64,000 bases of DNA, from assembly GCA_002335605.1 (NCBI GenBank), contig BEDY01000011.1:62001-126000 (forward strand). The letters are read 5' to 3'. The first letter of the stretch is position 1. Each line of letters begins with the position of its first letter. The DNA is from Prillingera fragicola (Eukaryota > Basidiomycota > Tremellomycetes > Trichosporonales > Trichosporonaceae). Below the pieces are notes generated by a model. That model was not told the origin of the DNA, did no database searches, and saw only the letters and a list, made by a program, of their open reading frames with translations. A program made the translations under genes and the position numbers. Positions 10,400 through 22,826 of this stretch are shown here, piece after piece.

Positions 10400-13300
10400 A
10401 TGACCACCATACCACCGCCGTCCGGACCAAGCCACCTGGCGCCGACGTCGCACGCTCAGGTGCCACCTCAGCCTGTGATCCTCGCCACCGCATCGCAAGC
10501 GACTACCCCAGACTCACCATTGACTCCACCTAGCGATTCACCAAGCGACTCTGCTTCTACTCCGCCCAACTCGCTCAAAGTGATACCTTACGTGTGGCCT
10601 ACCAAGGGGGAGCAGCTGGATCACAACGCGCAACGGCAACATCCTCCGCGGAAAACCCAGGCCAAACATGTCAGCATCGACATGGTGTCAGCACCTCACC
10701 ATGGCTCTGCCCCCCCTATTCCAAATTTCTACGCTGAAGGCGATTACGACCACACACAAGCCTGGACGGTGTCACCAATGCAGACCCCTCGCCAGCAGCC
10801 AACGCTTCCCTTGCCGATCCCTCACCCACAGGAATGGCAAGGTTTAGCGCCTGTAGGAGTGTACACCTTTCAGAATGTCCCAGAGCAGGCCTACGTTCAG
10901 GCCCAGCCAACACCCACCCAGATCTCCTACCCGCCACCACAGACCAGTCCCCCCGGCTCCGCACCAGCCAACCTCCACCCCGTCAACCCCACCCAGCCTC
11001 CCGTGAGACCCCCGCGCCGCGCAACGCTCCCGACCATAGTCGGCCCCACGACCGCAGGAGGCACGACATGGCTCAAGCCGCCAAAGGACTCGGCGACATC
11101 TTCTAGCTCCACAGCAGTGCGGCGAGCTAAAGGACCCTCTCGCGGAATGATTCCGCGTCCACAGCGCCGTACACCGCTGCAGCATGCCCCGCAAGAGCCT
11201 GTGCCGTACCAGGCCTATCAGTGGGATGAGTATGCGAGTGAGCCGATGGTGCATACCGTGGGTGACGGCGTGCACCAGTACAATGCGTATCGGGAGCATT
11301 CGTACCCTGGCGGCGCGAGTGGAGGCGAGATTATGATCGTCGATGCGCACACAGCGTATACGCCTCCTGTGCCGTACTTGCAGCACAAATATCTGCAGCA
11401 AGGGTACCAGCAGCCGCCACCAAATGGAGGATACTCATCCTGCCCCATGACTGCCCAGCAGGCGCCTTGGCAGCTGGAGACACCTCCCCAGCCCGGCGCC
11501 CCCAAGCCGCCACAGACCAACTCTACCGCACCGTCAGGCAGCGGACGTCGGCAGGTCGTCCTCCCTCCGCATGTCCAGCAAGCTCAGCGCGAGGCCAGGG
11601 CGGCGCATGCAAATGCTCAAGCCAACGCAGGAGCAAACATCCCTCCCGTTCCCGCTGGACCTCCTCCAGCCCACGAAGGCAATGCCGTCGTGATGCACAC
11701 GCCAGATGGGCCGTACCAGTGGCTGCCGGGGTCGTGGACCAAAGTCTCTAGCTCACCCTCGCCGGCGGCGTCCAATATCGCTTCACGCCCAGACACTGGC
11801 TACACGGGATCGCAGGCGTTTTTGTCGCCCTTTGGCGGGCAGCCGATGGTCCGTGAGGGGTTCTCGTCGCCGGCCGGTATTGTGGTCGGGAGCTCGCCGC
11901 TGCCACTGGCGCAAGTTTTGGGCAGCAGTCCGACCTTTACCACCTTAGCTAGTACGCGACCTCCAACTTCGGGGTCTGTGACGAGCCAGCCTCCGTCAAC
12001 CTCCAATGGCAGGTTCAAGCCGACTGAAGCTCAGCTCGAGATTCTCCGGCAAGCGTCGTCGCGTGGACCGTAAGTGCTGCACGAAAGAGCCGCGCTGATC
12101 AGCAGCTACCCCGACGCCGAGACTCGCGCTCAGATTATGCACCACATGCCCGAGGTGTCGGCCCAATCGATCGCCGGGTGGTTCAACGCCCGCCGGATGG
12201 CGCAGTCTCGGAGTTTCAACAAGCAGGGGAGGGGAAGGAAACGCAAGGCGCAACCTACCTCTGATGTCGACGAGGAGGATGAGGAGATGGCTCAAGCGCT
12301 GGACTCCCAGAGCACTTCGGTTTCTGCCACTAGTCCGGAGGAGCCTTCTCGCTCGGCAGAGGTATCTGGGTCTCAAGAGTTGATCACGACACCTGAGACC
12401 GCATCCCAGCCGGCCCCGAATGGTTCACCCATCGTCCAGGCTCCCACCCCGGTGAAGGGGCAGCCTCAACTTGTGGTCAGAAGCCACGCTCCAACTCCGT
12501 CGCTATCCACCAGCGACGTCGAGATGCTGGCTCTCTGCTCCATCGTCTTCGACACGGACGGTAAGCCGTCACCCTCGCTTAGCACTCACACCCCAGCCTC
12601 CCTCAGTGTCTTCCCCATTCACCGCTTCGGCATCGCGGGTTGGTCGCGACTAAACAATCCACCAGGCTGCAGCCCGTGTATCGCGGCTGCCATCCGGCCC
12701 AACCCTGCCGAACTGATCTTGTACACCATGTTCAACGCGCAGACCTACCGCGTCACCATGCCACTCCTACCCGCCGCCGTGTCCCGTGTCCACATCCAGA
12801 TGTCTGGAAGCCAAGCGCAAATGTCACTCGACGCCGTGCAGTTGATGTGTACCCTGCACCCTGGTGTGGCATCCTTCCACTGCTGGGGCAACGGCGGGTG
12901 GATGCCGAGGCAGGATTTCACAGGCGGCAGAGTGACTGGTGGCGGCACTGTCGAGCTCGTTGGACCGAGGGAGGTGAGTAGAGTGAGTGGATTAATGCTG
13001 ACACTGCAGGCGCTGTTTGACGCTTGCAGTCGGCTGCAGACCATGCTCGCTGCCGGGCAGTGTCTTGGGCTCGGTACGAGCAGCCCCGACGCGGTGGGGT
13101 ACGCGTCGCAAGAGTTTGTCGCTCCGTCCCAAGACTACTCTCAGTTGCGGTACTCTCAGGCCGCGCAAGAGTACCACGCACAGCAAGAGGCGTCCCAGAG
13201 CTCAACCCCAGCCCACACCACCGCCATGCACCTGCAGGCGCCCACATATGCTCTGCTCGCACCATCGTATCATGGGCGCTGGCCATCCCCTGCCATCCCA

Positions 13301-13639
13301 ATGGTATCCACCGCGGGGCATGCGGGGTACCCTGCTGGTCCAGGCCCGCAGCCACCGACCGAAACGCAGGGCAGTTTCACTTTCCACCACCCCACCAATG
13401 CCGCCAACGACGACGCGTCTGCGTCCATGCTCAGCATGATGCCTAGCGGTGAAGCCATGTTTGAGTCTGTCGCGGACGACCAGCTCAACGTCCTGCACCT
13501 CGGCACGGCGTTGACTGTCGAGACGTACCCGTGGCCGTTCCCGAGTTTTGCTGGTGGTGCCGCCGCCGACGTCACCGGCTCTGCATTGCCCTGTGAGGGT
13601 GCGGGCTGGGTCGGTTTCGGCGTCGAGGGTGGTGACTGA
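10400..13639 (+). CDS. Large homeodomain protein with an unusual recognition helix
   Basis: The 1043-residue product comes from four exons (10400-12069, 12106-12560, 12597-12973, 13010-13639) separated by three introns of exactly 36 nt each. The first intron lies inside the homeodomain, and splicing gives RGPYPDAETR. The homeodomain is near residues 536-592: it begins RFKPTEAQLEILRQ and helix 3 reads IAGWFNARRM. Other homeodomains have WFxNxR; here one residue between WF and N is missing. One extra residue earlier in the domain keeps Asn51 and Arg53 in register. The N-terminal 530 residues are Pro/Gln/Ser/Tyr-rich and disordered-looking. After the domain comes GRGRKRKAQ, a likely nuclear signal, then an acidic patch. 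It is most likely a DNA-binding transcription factor. It does not obviously match mating-type HD1/HD2 proteins, and no partner homeodomain gene lies beside it. ATG 10400 (MTTIPPPSG) was preferred over the open leader upstream. Confidence 0.85.
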
Positions 13640-14107
13640 GGAGGAGGCTGTGCTGATGGGTGCGACAATGCTGGCCTTCAGGAGTGGCCTGTGGACGAAT
13701 GAAGCTGGGGATCTCGTAGTGATAGCTGGGCAGAGTTTAAGGGCTGAGGTTAGTACTGCGTTGTTTCGTTGGACGACAGAAAAGGAGCATGTCGCGCGAG
13801 CAGCGCAGCTGTCTCTATGATTGTTTCGATGGATGGATTGAAGTAGTAGCAAGCAGCGAGTTGATGACCAGGAGCGGCTAGTTCATACGGCTGTGAGAAT
13901 AGCAGCAGAAGGAGAACGCGGGACCGTTGGCGTTCGAGTACAAAAGTTGCGTAAGAATCAGGTCCTCGACTACTGCGATGGTGCCGTCGTGTCAGCCCAG
14001 CCGTCATATCCCCCCTCGTTGCTCTTTTCTTCTTCCCATTCTCCATCCACACCAACACTCTCACCCCCAACCACCTCGCATCCACGCCCCCCACGACCCC
14101 CGCGGGC
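13640..14107. other. Intergenic, promoter region of the ADF-H/PH gene
   Basis: This is a spacer between two plus-strand genes. A pyrimidine-rich run at about 14005-14090 precedes ATG 14108, as is common in fungal promoters. Confidence 0.5.
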
Positions 14108-17100
14108 ATGTCGGCAGACACCTCGGACTCCGCGCTGCACCGCGCCGTCGCTGCCGTTCACAATGCCCACGAACCGACAAAGTGGTGCGTGCCTGAACAC
14201 TGAACTCTGTCTGGCCTTTTGGGCTGCCAGCACGCGCCGGCGAAGCTGCAAGGCATGCCAGACGTCGTACGCTGCCTCGCGCGCAGTGGGCGACGAGCAA
14301 CCAGCGTCCACCGCTGGGCGATGCATGGCGAGCGCGGCTGCACGGCCTGGTCACTTGCCAGCCCTTGGCCTCTGCCCGGCGCCCGAGATACGTAAAAAAC
14401 GTCGTTGTACTGACACAAACCACAGGCTCGTAGCTACGTACGCGGCGCCGGCGTCTGCAGCGCTCGTGCTGCGAGCGACGGGCAATGAGCCAGCGCTCGC
14501 TGGCTTGCGAGGCGCTCTCGAGGCCCAGGAGGATACAGCGTTTGGGTACGCTGAGGTCCTTGGCCGAGGTCTCGTCGTGCTCAGCTTGGCCAATGGTGTC
14601 GGGTGAGTTCTGCTTCTGCTTGCCGTCGCCGCTGCCGTTCCTGCCCGGGGCTGGGAACTGCAGCTGGCTGGTGGCGACGAGCGCGTGCGTCTTGCATTGC
14701 TGACGAAACAGGGGCGTGAAGCGAGGTAGGCATCGACGCAAGGCAGGGGGTGGTCGCGAGGGTGACGGCGATGCCAGCGCGGCGATCGTTGCTCACTCGC
14801 GATCGCAAAGCATACGCGCCCACACTGTGCTCTTGCCTGCTTGTGCAAACGTGAGCAAGATAGCTGACATTTACAGCAAAAGCCATCGTGCACTCGCGAG
14901 CCTTTGCTGCTCTCTTTCCGGTTAGTACCTTGCCTCCACCATCCAGCTGTCGAGCGCTTTCCCCGTTCTCCGTTGGAACCCAAACTAACAGTGCAGGACT
15001 ATCTCGCGCTCGTGACTATCACGCGCCACGGAGAGCTCACCGACGAGCTGGTCGCAGAGCGGCTAGGCCTGCCCAGTCTTCCCCCCGCACCGCCGAGCTC
15101 TACTCCAAAGGCCGCGCCAGTGAAGACAACACCGTCGCCTTCAGCTTCCCCAGCCGAGTCATCGCGCAGCTCTCTCCCTTCCAACACCTATCCCTCCAAC
15201 CCCTCATCGTCGTCAAACTATGCGCCATCATCACATATGCGATCGGCATCCCTTGCCCCCTCCCTCGCGCCGTCGGTCACGTCGTCACAAACACAGCGCG
15301 CCCCCTCCCGCACTCACACACGCGAGCCCTCAAGCGCGTCCGCCATCTCCACCTCGGCCGTGTCAACATCGGCTGTGGGCGGAGGGCAATCGTCGTTGCA
15401 TGCGCGCAGGCCAAGTGACGGTTCGGCGCCAACATCCAGGTCCGCGTCCGGGGGCTATGGCAGCAGCATCCCGAGCCCGAAAGATCGCGACCGCGCGCTT
15501 CCAGACCTGCCCACGTCACCAGAAGCAGCCGACATCAATGTGCTCGAGGCCGCGCTTCCCGTTCCCGGGTATGAGCTGCCACCACGCCCAATGCTGGACA
15601 CGGCCAATCAGGCTCTCCGTCGTGCCACGGACAGCAGCGCGCCCGAGTCACCCGCAAGCTCGAACACGACATTCCATACTCCAACGTACACGCCTAGCCA
15701 CTCGACAAACTCGTCCGTCTCGGCAAACTCGCAGTCATCCGCATCAGTGGCTCAAACACCTCGGCAGCCTGCTTCCTCCCCGCTGCCAGAAGTTGCTCCA
15801 CCGATCCCTCCTTTGCAACTGGCGGGCGGGTTGCCGCCAATCCCAGAGCGCGCCGCTGCACGAGGAAGCCCACCTCTTGATCTGCATACAGGCCACGGCG
15901 ACACGCCCAAGCCCTCCTCGCTGGGTGCCGGAGGGGCAGCGGCTGCTAGTGCCGCTGCCGGTGCAGGTGCCGCATCTCTTTCCATTGCCGTGAACAAGGA
16001 CCGCACAGTGTCTAGCTCGGCTACTTCACCTCGCGACTCGGAGGCGTCGTACCACACGGCTTCGGGAAGGGACGGTGCTCTGATCTCACCAGGCATGCAG
16101 AGCAAGGACTCGCAGTCGTTCTACACGGCGTCGCGTGACTCGCATATCTCTGGCCGCGATTCTCGTATCTCTGGCATCTCTGGCGTCTCTGGCATCTCTG
16201 GTCGCGATTCTGGTCGCGACTCGACACCGAGCATGGCTTCGACCGACTGGCGCAACTCGCGCGACTCGTACGGCGCACCCTTGTCATCTATCCGCAACGA
16301 GTCGCGGCGCTCATCACATGCGTCCTCGCGCCACGGCTCTGAGGCAGCTGGATCGACATCGGGAAACTACCGTTCGCCATTAATGGCGTCGCCGGGTCCA
16401 CCGAGGAGGATTTCGCGTGACAGTATCATTCGCCCACCCGGCGTCGGCAAGTTGTCCAATCGCTCGAGCCGGGAGGCCCTGCGTACGTCGCAGACCCCGC
16501 GGCGCATGAGCCGCACCAGCTCGACCGACAGCCAGCCTGGTCATATTATGCCTCCAAACCTCCTGGCGCCCGTGGCCGCGGTGCCTTCGGTGCCGGCTCG
16601 CAGTGGTGCACGGAACAGGCTATCGAGCAACAACATGCGCTACCCCCCGCCACCTACGTCCCCAGCGCCTGACGTGCCTCTCCCCCCACTTCCTCCCAAC
16701 GCACGCGAGCGCACGTTTAGCGCAGGTGCCGCTGCGCTACGTGAGCGCGAGCGTCGAGGAAGTCTTGGCCGCAGCCTGGATCCCAACATCTCGCTCGAGG
16801 ACACGATGCCCCGCAGCCGGAGTGCGTACCCAAAGCTCGACTATGGCCTTGAGCACGACCTTCCTCCTCTTCCACCAATGCCAGACGGATACCTAGTAGA
16901 CGAGTCGCCTGACCCCGGACAGCACCGGTCGCCCAAGTCTCGTGAAATGTTCCCCGACCCACCACCGGTGCCAAAGATGGTTCCTCCGCCAAGGAGCTCC
17001 AGTCGCGATCCTGCCCCACCACGTGTCAAGTCGCCCGAGACGATGACTGTGCCCGATGTTGTCGATATCAATGCCACACCGCGTGCCGCGGAGGTTGCGG

Positions 17101-20100
17101 TCATGCCTGAGACTGTCATGCCGTCGCCGCAGTCCGAGGAAGTCGCCACAGTACCAGCTTCCCTGCCAGTCTCGACACCTCATGCTGCCATGACACCGCC
17201 GTCAAGAATTCCACGCAAGGCTCCTCCACCAGTCACCATTCCTCCTGTCGCTGCACGAGCCGTGTCGTCTCGTGAAACCAGCCCGACAGTGACCACGAGG
17301 GCTACCACCCCAGGCGCGACTACGCCGACTGGTAACAGTCCCGGGCTGATTTCCCACTCGCGCGTCCCGAGTCTCAACTCGCCGACGCGTAAGAAGCCAG
17401 TGCCGCCTGTTGACCCGGATCTGCTTGATCACCCCGAGTTGCTCCAGATCGCACCACCCCCTGGAAGCAGCCTTGCCAAGAATTCGGAGAGTGCTGCCGA
17501 TATCGAGGCTGAAGCCGCCGAGGAGGAGGCACGGGAAACGGCCCGGCAGGACAAGGAGCGTGCAAGGGAAGCGATGGAGAGTATTGGCAAGGGACATCCG
17601 TCAGCGGCGCCCATTGCTGCTGGTGTTGCTGCCGGGTCGGCCGCTGGTGCGACCATTGGTCTCGGCATCAGCGGATCTGCGCTTGAACCACCCCTCACGC
17701 CAACAGGTCACGGGCCCAGCGGGGTCTCTGCCGTCACTCCCTTGTTCAGCTCTGGTGACGAATCGATATCTGCTGTCACGCCTGCTTTCAGCACTGATGG
17801 CACCCTGGCCGCCACGGCCATGCCCTCACCTCGTCCCAGCACGCACTCGGCGAACACTGTAAAGGTCTCCACACCGCGGTCCTTCGACGCCGCCCTGGAC
17901 GCACCTGCTCTCCCTATTTCCTCTGCGCGCTCCATCCACGACCCACCATCGCCTCACACCCCGCTGCCAGACCAGGAGCACCTGGGCGACGACGCAAGTT
18001 CCCTCATGTACTCGCCGCGATCGCCCGAGGTGGACGGCGGGGAGATGCTCGATGACGTGCAGACTGTCAAGGCCAGCGTGGTGCGTGTACACAGCCGCTC
18101 GGCGAGCGCCCAGTTTGTGGAGATAAGCAATGGCCACGTTCGTGCCGCGAGCGTCGACCTCGACCGTGCCGTCGAGAAGGCCACCGAGGTCAACAAGCCT
18201 GCGCCCGTGCCGCCGAAGTCGGCTGCGAGGTCCATTGCTGGCGCTGGTGGCTCCAATAAGGGCTCGCCTGAAGTCGGCACGTCGCCCATGATGCAGGTGG
18301 TCAACATTCCTGCCGGCTCCCCGCTCATTGGCACGGACCTTGAGCGTACGTCGTCGCGGGACGCGGAGCAGGCTCAGCGCCACGAACAGCGCTTGTCCGC
18401 CAAGCCGATTTACGTCGACCTCAACGAGGACGGCGCATCCGACATGGCGCATGGCGGCGGTAGCTCAGTGGGCCACGGCACTACCAGCAGCAACCGCACA
18501 TCCATCGGCTTTGGTCTTGGATCGACCCTCGAGCGTGGTCTGTCGCAGAGCTCTGACCGTATGAAGCGGCGTTTGCCATTCCGGAGGTCGAATGGCTCGG
18601 CGTCCACGGAGTCGTCGCCGTCGCTTACTCTCAACATGCATCAGGCGGGCTACGGATCGCCTGGAACCAGCGAATTCCCCAACACGCCTCCGTCGCCGAC
18701 CACGGCCCGCTTGAGGACTGCCAGTATAACTCGCGTGTTCCGTCGCAAGAACTCGCTTCCGCCTATCTCTGGTAATCCCTCTAGTCCTGAGGCCAGCTCT
18801 TCGCCCGAGCTTGCGGGCCTGGGTATTGGTCTCGGACCCAGCGCCTACCGAACGGCAACTGGTGGTATAGGCTATTCGCCGCCTACTGGTCGCCGCGGCA
18901 GCGACGTCCAGGCCAGCATCACGGCTGAGGCGGCGCTGCTTCACGCACGTAACAAAGGCTTAGCCGAGCAAAACGCTGCCCACGAGCGCTGGCGGCAAAA
19001 CGAGGCCGCTCGTCGTGCACGCAAGACATCAGAGGCTTCAAGTGGTGGCTTGAGTCTGAGCGAGAGCACGCGTCGTTTCCACGGCCGTCGCTCTGGCCCC
19101 AACTCGATCGGCGACCACGGCATGCTTGCCCCCGACTCGCGCTTGTCCATGGCCATGTCTGGGGACACTCACACCAGCCGAAACAGCATTCTCAGTGGCG
19201 AGAGCGACCTGGGACTCGCTTACGACGACCCCGAGGTGTCTGAGCTCACCATTGCGACGCGCCAGCACGCACGCGCACCGAGTGTCGACGGCAACATTGT
19301 CTCGCCTGTCGACCAGCTCAACGCCGCCGCAAGTGCCGCTCGCCGCAATCGTCGTGCGGGTACCCGTGACGGCTCCGAGTTTGAGGATGGAGTCGAGCGC
19401 ATGTCACCGCAGACTCACGACAGCCCATACCTGAGCTCTGGCAATGGCTCCGCTTTGGCGTCGCCACATACCGACAGGAGTGTTCGCAGTACGCTTGGCA
19501 ACAGTCCACTGGGCGAGAACGTTGTCGTCCTCGACAAGTCGCCTTTGGTTATGAGCAGCGAGTTTCCTGCTCACGGGTCGACATCGGATCACTCTCTACC
19601 GCGCAGTGTAGTAAAGTCGGTCCGGAGCGGTGCGGCCACGCCCTCCGAGGAGGCCGAGCGGAGTGCCTCCCGTGCTGCTGCTGAGCGCAAGGCCGAGGCT
19701 GAACGTGCCGTCGCTGAACGTAAGGCGGAGGCCGAGCACCAGGCGCTGCTTGCTTCCGACTCTGAGGCTGCGGCTGCCGCCCGTGCGGAGGTTGAGCAGC
19801 GCCGTGCTGCCCAGCTGCTCGCCGTCGAGCGTGCCGAGGCTGAACGTCGTGAAGTGGAGCGCCTCGAGGCGGAGAAGGTTGCTGCTGAGAAGCGCGCTGC
19901 CGCCGAGGTCGCTGCTGCCAAGCGCGCCGAGGAGGACCGTGTCCGGAAAGAGCAGGAGGAGCAGCGCAAGGAGCGCGAAAAGGAGCGCGCCGAGGTGGAG
20001 AAGGAGAAGCGCGAGGCCATGCGCGAGCAGCTCGTCAAGGGCAAGAGCGACGGCGGGGTCATGCTCCGAGGCTGGGTCACGGTCCAAACCACCCAATCCC

Positions 20101-20354
20101 TCACCTGGCGCCGCCGCTACTTTCACCTTGTTGGCGCGGAGCTGTTGATGTTCAAGAACGACAGCGACAGCAAGCCCATCACGACCGTCCAGCTCGGCAA
20201 GGGCGCAAAGGTCGACCAGGCCTACGAGGAGAGCCAGGTGCGCGGCAGCTGGAGCTTGCGCGCGGCTGGCGGCGAGGAGTATTACATGTTTGCCGACTCC
20301 GCAGAGGATAAGGACTTGATCCTTGAGGGCCTGGCTATTGCTATCGCGGCGTAG
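14108..20354 (+). CDS. ADF-H (coactosin-like) plus PH domain protein, 1889 residues
   Basis: The gene has five exons: 14108-14184, 14426-14602, 14712-14725 (14 nt), 14877-14920 and 14997-20354. All phases agree and the total is a multiple of three. The first four exons rebuild a coactosin-type ADF-H domain (residues about 5-115): SALHRAVAAVHNAHEPTKW, LVLRATGNEPALAGL, TAFGYAEVLG and the terminal helix DELVAERLG. A long disordered Ser/Pro-rich middle follows, with Ser-Arg-Asp and polyproline runs (PPLPPMP), then a charged coiled coil at about 1655-1785. A PH domain closes the protein at about 1790-1886, with LRGWVTVQTTQSLTWRRRYF and a GSWSLR strand. ADF-H domains bind actin and PH domains bind phosphoinositides or proteins, so the product probably links cortical actin to the membrane. 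The PH resembles those of Boi-type polarity proteins; I saw no SH3 or SAM domain. Confidence 0.88.
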
Positions 20355-20785
20355 CTGTAGGCTCCGTCTTGGTCTTGGTTTTAAAAGGGTGCCATTGAAG
20401 ACAGCTGGGTTTATCTGTCTGGATCCATCTCCACCCATCTCGTGTTGCGTTAGAATTTGGGTATGTACGCATGCAGCTGTGCTAGATTTACATGAACAAC
20501 GAGGCGCTCAGATGAACCCGACCAAACGGTGGTCATTGATGAGCAAGCACTCCAGTGCCGGCGAGTGCTTGTTGCCAGCAGTCATGAGCTCATCATCTGG
20601 TGCATACCACTTGGCTCTCGTCTACAGTACATCACATCTCCCGGTCATTCTACGCAGGACTTTGTCGTCCATGTCGTCGCCACCCCGTAGTGCCACCGCC
20701 GATCATGTTGCGGCCCTGTGCACTCCTGCCGTTCGACGCTGCAGTTATGTATACAGCACTTTCACTCTCTCACCCTGCACCCATA
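20355..20785. other. Intergenic, no gene seen
   Basis: The stretch separates the ADF-H/PH gene from the first clustered C4 gene. No coding frame is supported. Confidence 0.5.
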
Positions 20786-21017
20786 ATGCCACGCGACCCA
20801 ATCCAGCGCCAGCCAGTCTTTGTCTATCCCAGGCGCGTCCATTCGCAGAGCGAGTGCCGGACGCGCCTCGTCAAATGTGGGTGGGTGGAACAGGAATGTG
20901 GTTCTCGGTTGACACGTTGCAGCGTATTGTGTTCCAGGGTTCAAAATCTTGAATGGCTATGAGATGTGGCACTGCGTTTACTGCTACTCGCAGCTGCACG
21001 ACGTGTATAGCTACTAG
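20786..21017 (+). CDS. C4-3: 61-residue four-cysteine protein
   Basis: Exons 20786-20876 and 20923-21017 are joined by a 46-nt phase-1 intron (GTGGGT donor, TTGACAC branch-like site, TTGCAG). The protein begins MPRDPIQRQ. Its cysteines fall in SECRTR, SYCVPG and WHCVYC, and it ends DVYSY. The CVP after the second cysteine recurs in C4-7. The spliced frame avoids stops met in the two unspliced frames. No signal peptide or membrane segment is visible. The function is unknown; a small zinc-binding fold is possible. Confidence 0.6.
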
Positions 21018-21459
21018 AGAGTGTAAGCAGTGTGGGCGGTGGAGAATGGCGCTGACTGTGTGCAGGCGCCATAGGGTCGTCGTTGTCTGCCATGGCGTGT
21101 ATTGTACTGTACTGTTGTTCTTTCACCATACAGCACGGTCAAGTGGCTCTCATGTCAAATGCTCATCTACATACTTGCACACTTCTGCAACCCCGCTCAC
21201 ACAAGCCCTCGGGATGGGCCGGGGCACAGAGGACACGTCGTGTCCTCATTCCTCGTTGGGTGTCTGTCATACTTCCCAGACCGCAGCCACATGATGGCTG
21301 GAAAGAAGCTTCACGCTCAAGGTGACATGCAAGACATTTTCACTTACCCTTCGCAATTTCTACTAACTTCCCATTGCTCAGAAACTAGCGCAACGCTGTT
21401 GGAGTAATCCCCAAGCTCCAAGTCCCAAGGCTCGAGATTCAGGTGTCAGCCGAGGTGTC

Positions 21460-22306
21460 ATGGTCAACCACCCCGACAGCTACACATCTACGCTAGGACC
21501 ACACCCTTCTAAGCCAAAGTCGTTTGCACGGGCTAGAACTCCTCTACCTGCATCTCCAACTTCGGGGAAGCCAGTGCACTCCTCGACAACACGCAAAGCA
21601 CCTGCAGCAAAGCCCAGTCCTGAGCCCAACGCCGACAATCTCTCTGGCTGGCACCCCGACAACTTCTTCATGCACCTGGCGACCAGCGCCTCCGAACCCA
21701 TCGACCGTGAGACAGACGAGGCGTTCGACAACGACAGCAATGAGGAAGAGGATTTCCCCCCTCCCACACGACCCTCCGCGCACCTCGGGCATCGTGCTCG
21801 GCGGCACTCGCACCCCGCAGACGTCGCTTCGACACCACACAATCTCCAAGCCACCAACACATCAGCACCCACACCCGTTTCCCCCGAGACACACACGTCC
21901 ACTGACCCAAAGCTTGCAGTTTTCACCTCTCACTCGTTCCCGCCCCTCTCTCGGCCGCCGACGCCACCCTACACACCCTCCACTATACCGGGCACCCGAA
22001 GAGTGCATGTGCACTGGGACAATGCCGAGGAGGAGGAAACGACCGCCGCGCCGACAAGACGGGTGATCGTCGAGGGACAAATCGCCCGCGACGACGATTT
22101 TGTTTTTGGCTGGGTACTGCACTATGAGGCTTGGGTGCCGGGGATGGGGCCGCGGCCGTGTCCCGAGGACGAGAATGAGCATCGTGAGTCTTGGGTTTTC
22201 TGTGGCGCGGCGCAGGATTGGTCGTGGCGCTGATGGAGCAGGATACTGCCAGGCTGGGTACATTGGTGACATGCGGGTTTGTGCTTATTGTCAATTGACT
22301 TTCTGA
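21460..22306 (+). CDS. C4-4: 262-residue protein, long acidic/Pro-rich arm with C-terminal four-cysteine domain
   Basis: Exons are 21460-22183 and 22242-22306, with a 58-nt phase-1 intron (GTGAGT, CTGAT, GAGCAG). Without splicing the frame ends at 22233 and loses the cysteine domain. The first 180 residues are Ser/Thr/Pro-rich with a strongly acidic patch (DNDSNEEED). A more ordered region follows (DDDFVFGWVLHYEAWVPG). The cysteines are in PRPCPED, HRYCQAG and RVCAYCQLTF, the last running to the stop. It is the longest member and shows the domain at the end of a larger protein. The function is unknown. Confidence 0.65.
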
Positions 22307-22715
22307 AGTACATACTGTTAAAGGTGGAGTAAGACTGTAGCTGGAAAAGCAGATGAAGACCTGTTTCCGAGAGAGAGACTCTTTGTCCGGCCGGGGTTGT
22401 CCGGGGTTCTGGGGTCAGTGGTTCTGCGAGAAGCTCTTGGACCTTCTCATCTGCTCCTTAAATGTCACACAGCTGCTCACCAATCTCATACGTAAATCTA
22501 TTCTCGCCACTCACCTCCAGATAGAACATTGGTGACACTACGATCACACCCAACACCATGGCCAAAGCCCCTCAACCGTGCAGACCCGAGAAGCCGCCCA
22601 TCAAGAAGTGATGCACGTCCCGGTGATGAGGTCTTGAGTAATCTGGAGGGACCTGCCAATATGTCTCTGGCTGTGGAAAGCTCCCAGAGGTGACACTGCC
22701 AGCTGTCTCCGTTCG

Positions 22716-22826
22716 ATGTTCCTGAGAATCCCTATCGTCGTGATTACTGCGATGCAACATTTCTTCACGATTCGGGACGGTTACGATGAACAGCGATATC
22801 CGGTACCTTGGTGGCAACATTGCTGA
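22716..22826 (+). pseudogene. Probable decayed C4 family copy
   Basis: A short frame ends VPWWQHC at a stop. In C4-6 the matching place reads CPWCQHRF, and the DNA is close there (GTCCATGGTGTCAACAT against GTACCTTGGTGGCAACAT, one indel). Both cysteines of the C-x-W-C pair are lost and no proper first exon is found, though a small ATG frame with one cysteine lies near 22558. It sits in the array between two intact copies, as expected for a dead duplicate. Chance similarity is not excluded. Confidence 0.35.

Noticed and set aside
10400..13639. Mating-type HD locus
   Set aside because: There is only one homeodomain gene, no divergent HD1/HD2 pair and no pheromone or receptor gene nearby.
14061..14741. 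Minus-strand frame of 226 codons
   Set aside because: It is antisense to exons of the ADF-H domain, which is strongly supported on the plus strand.
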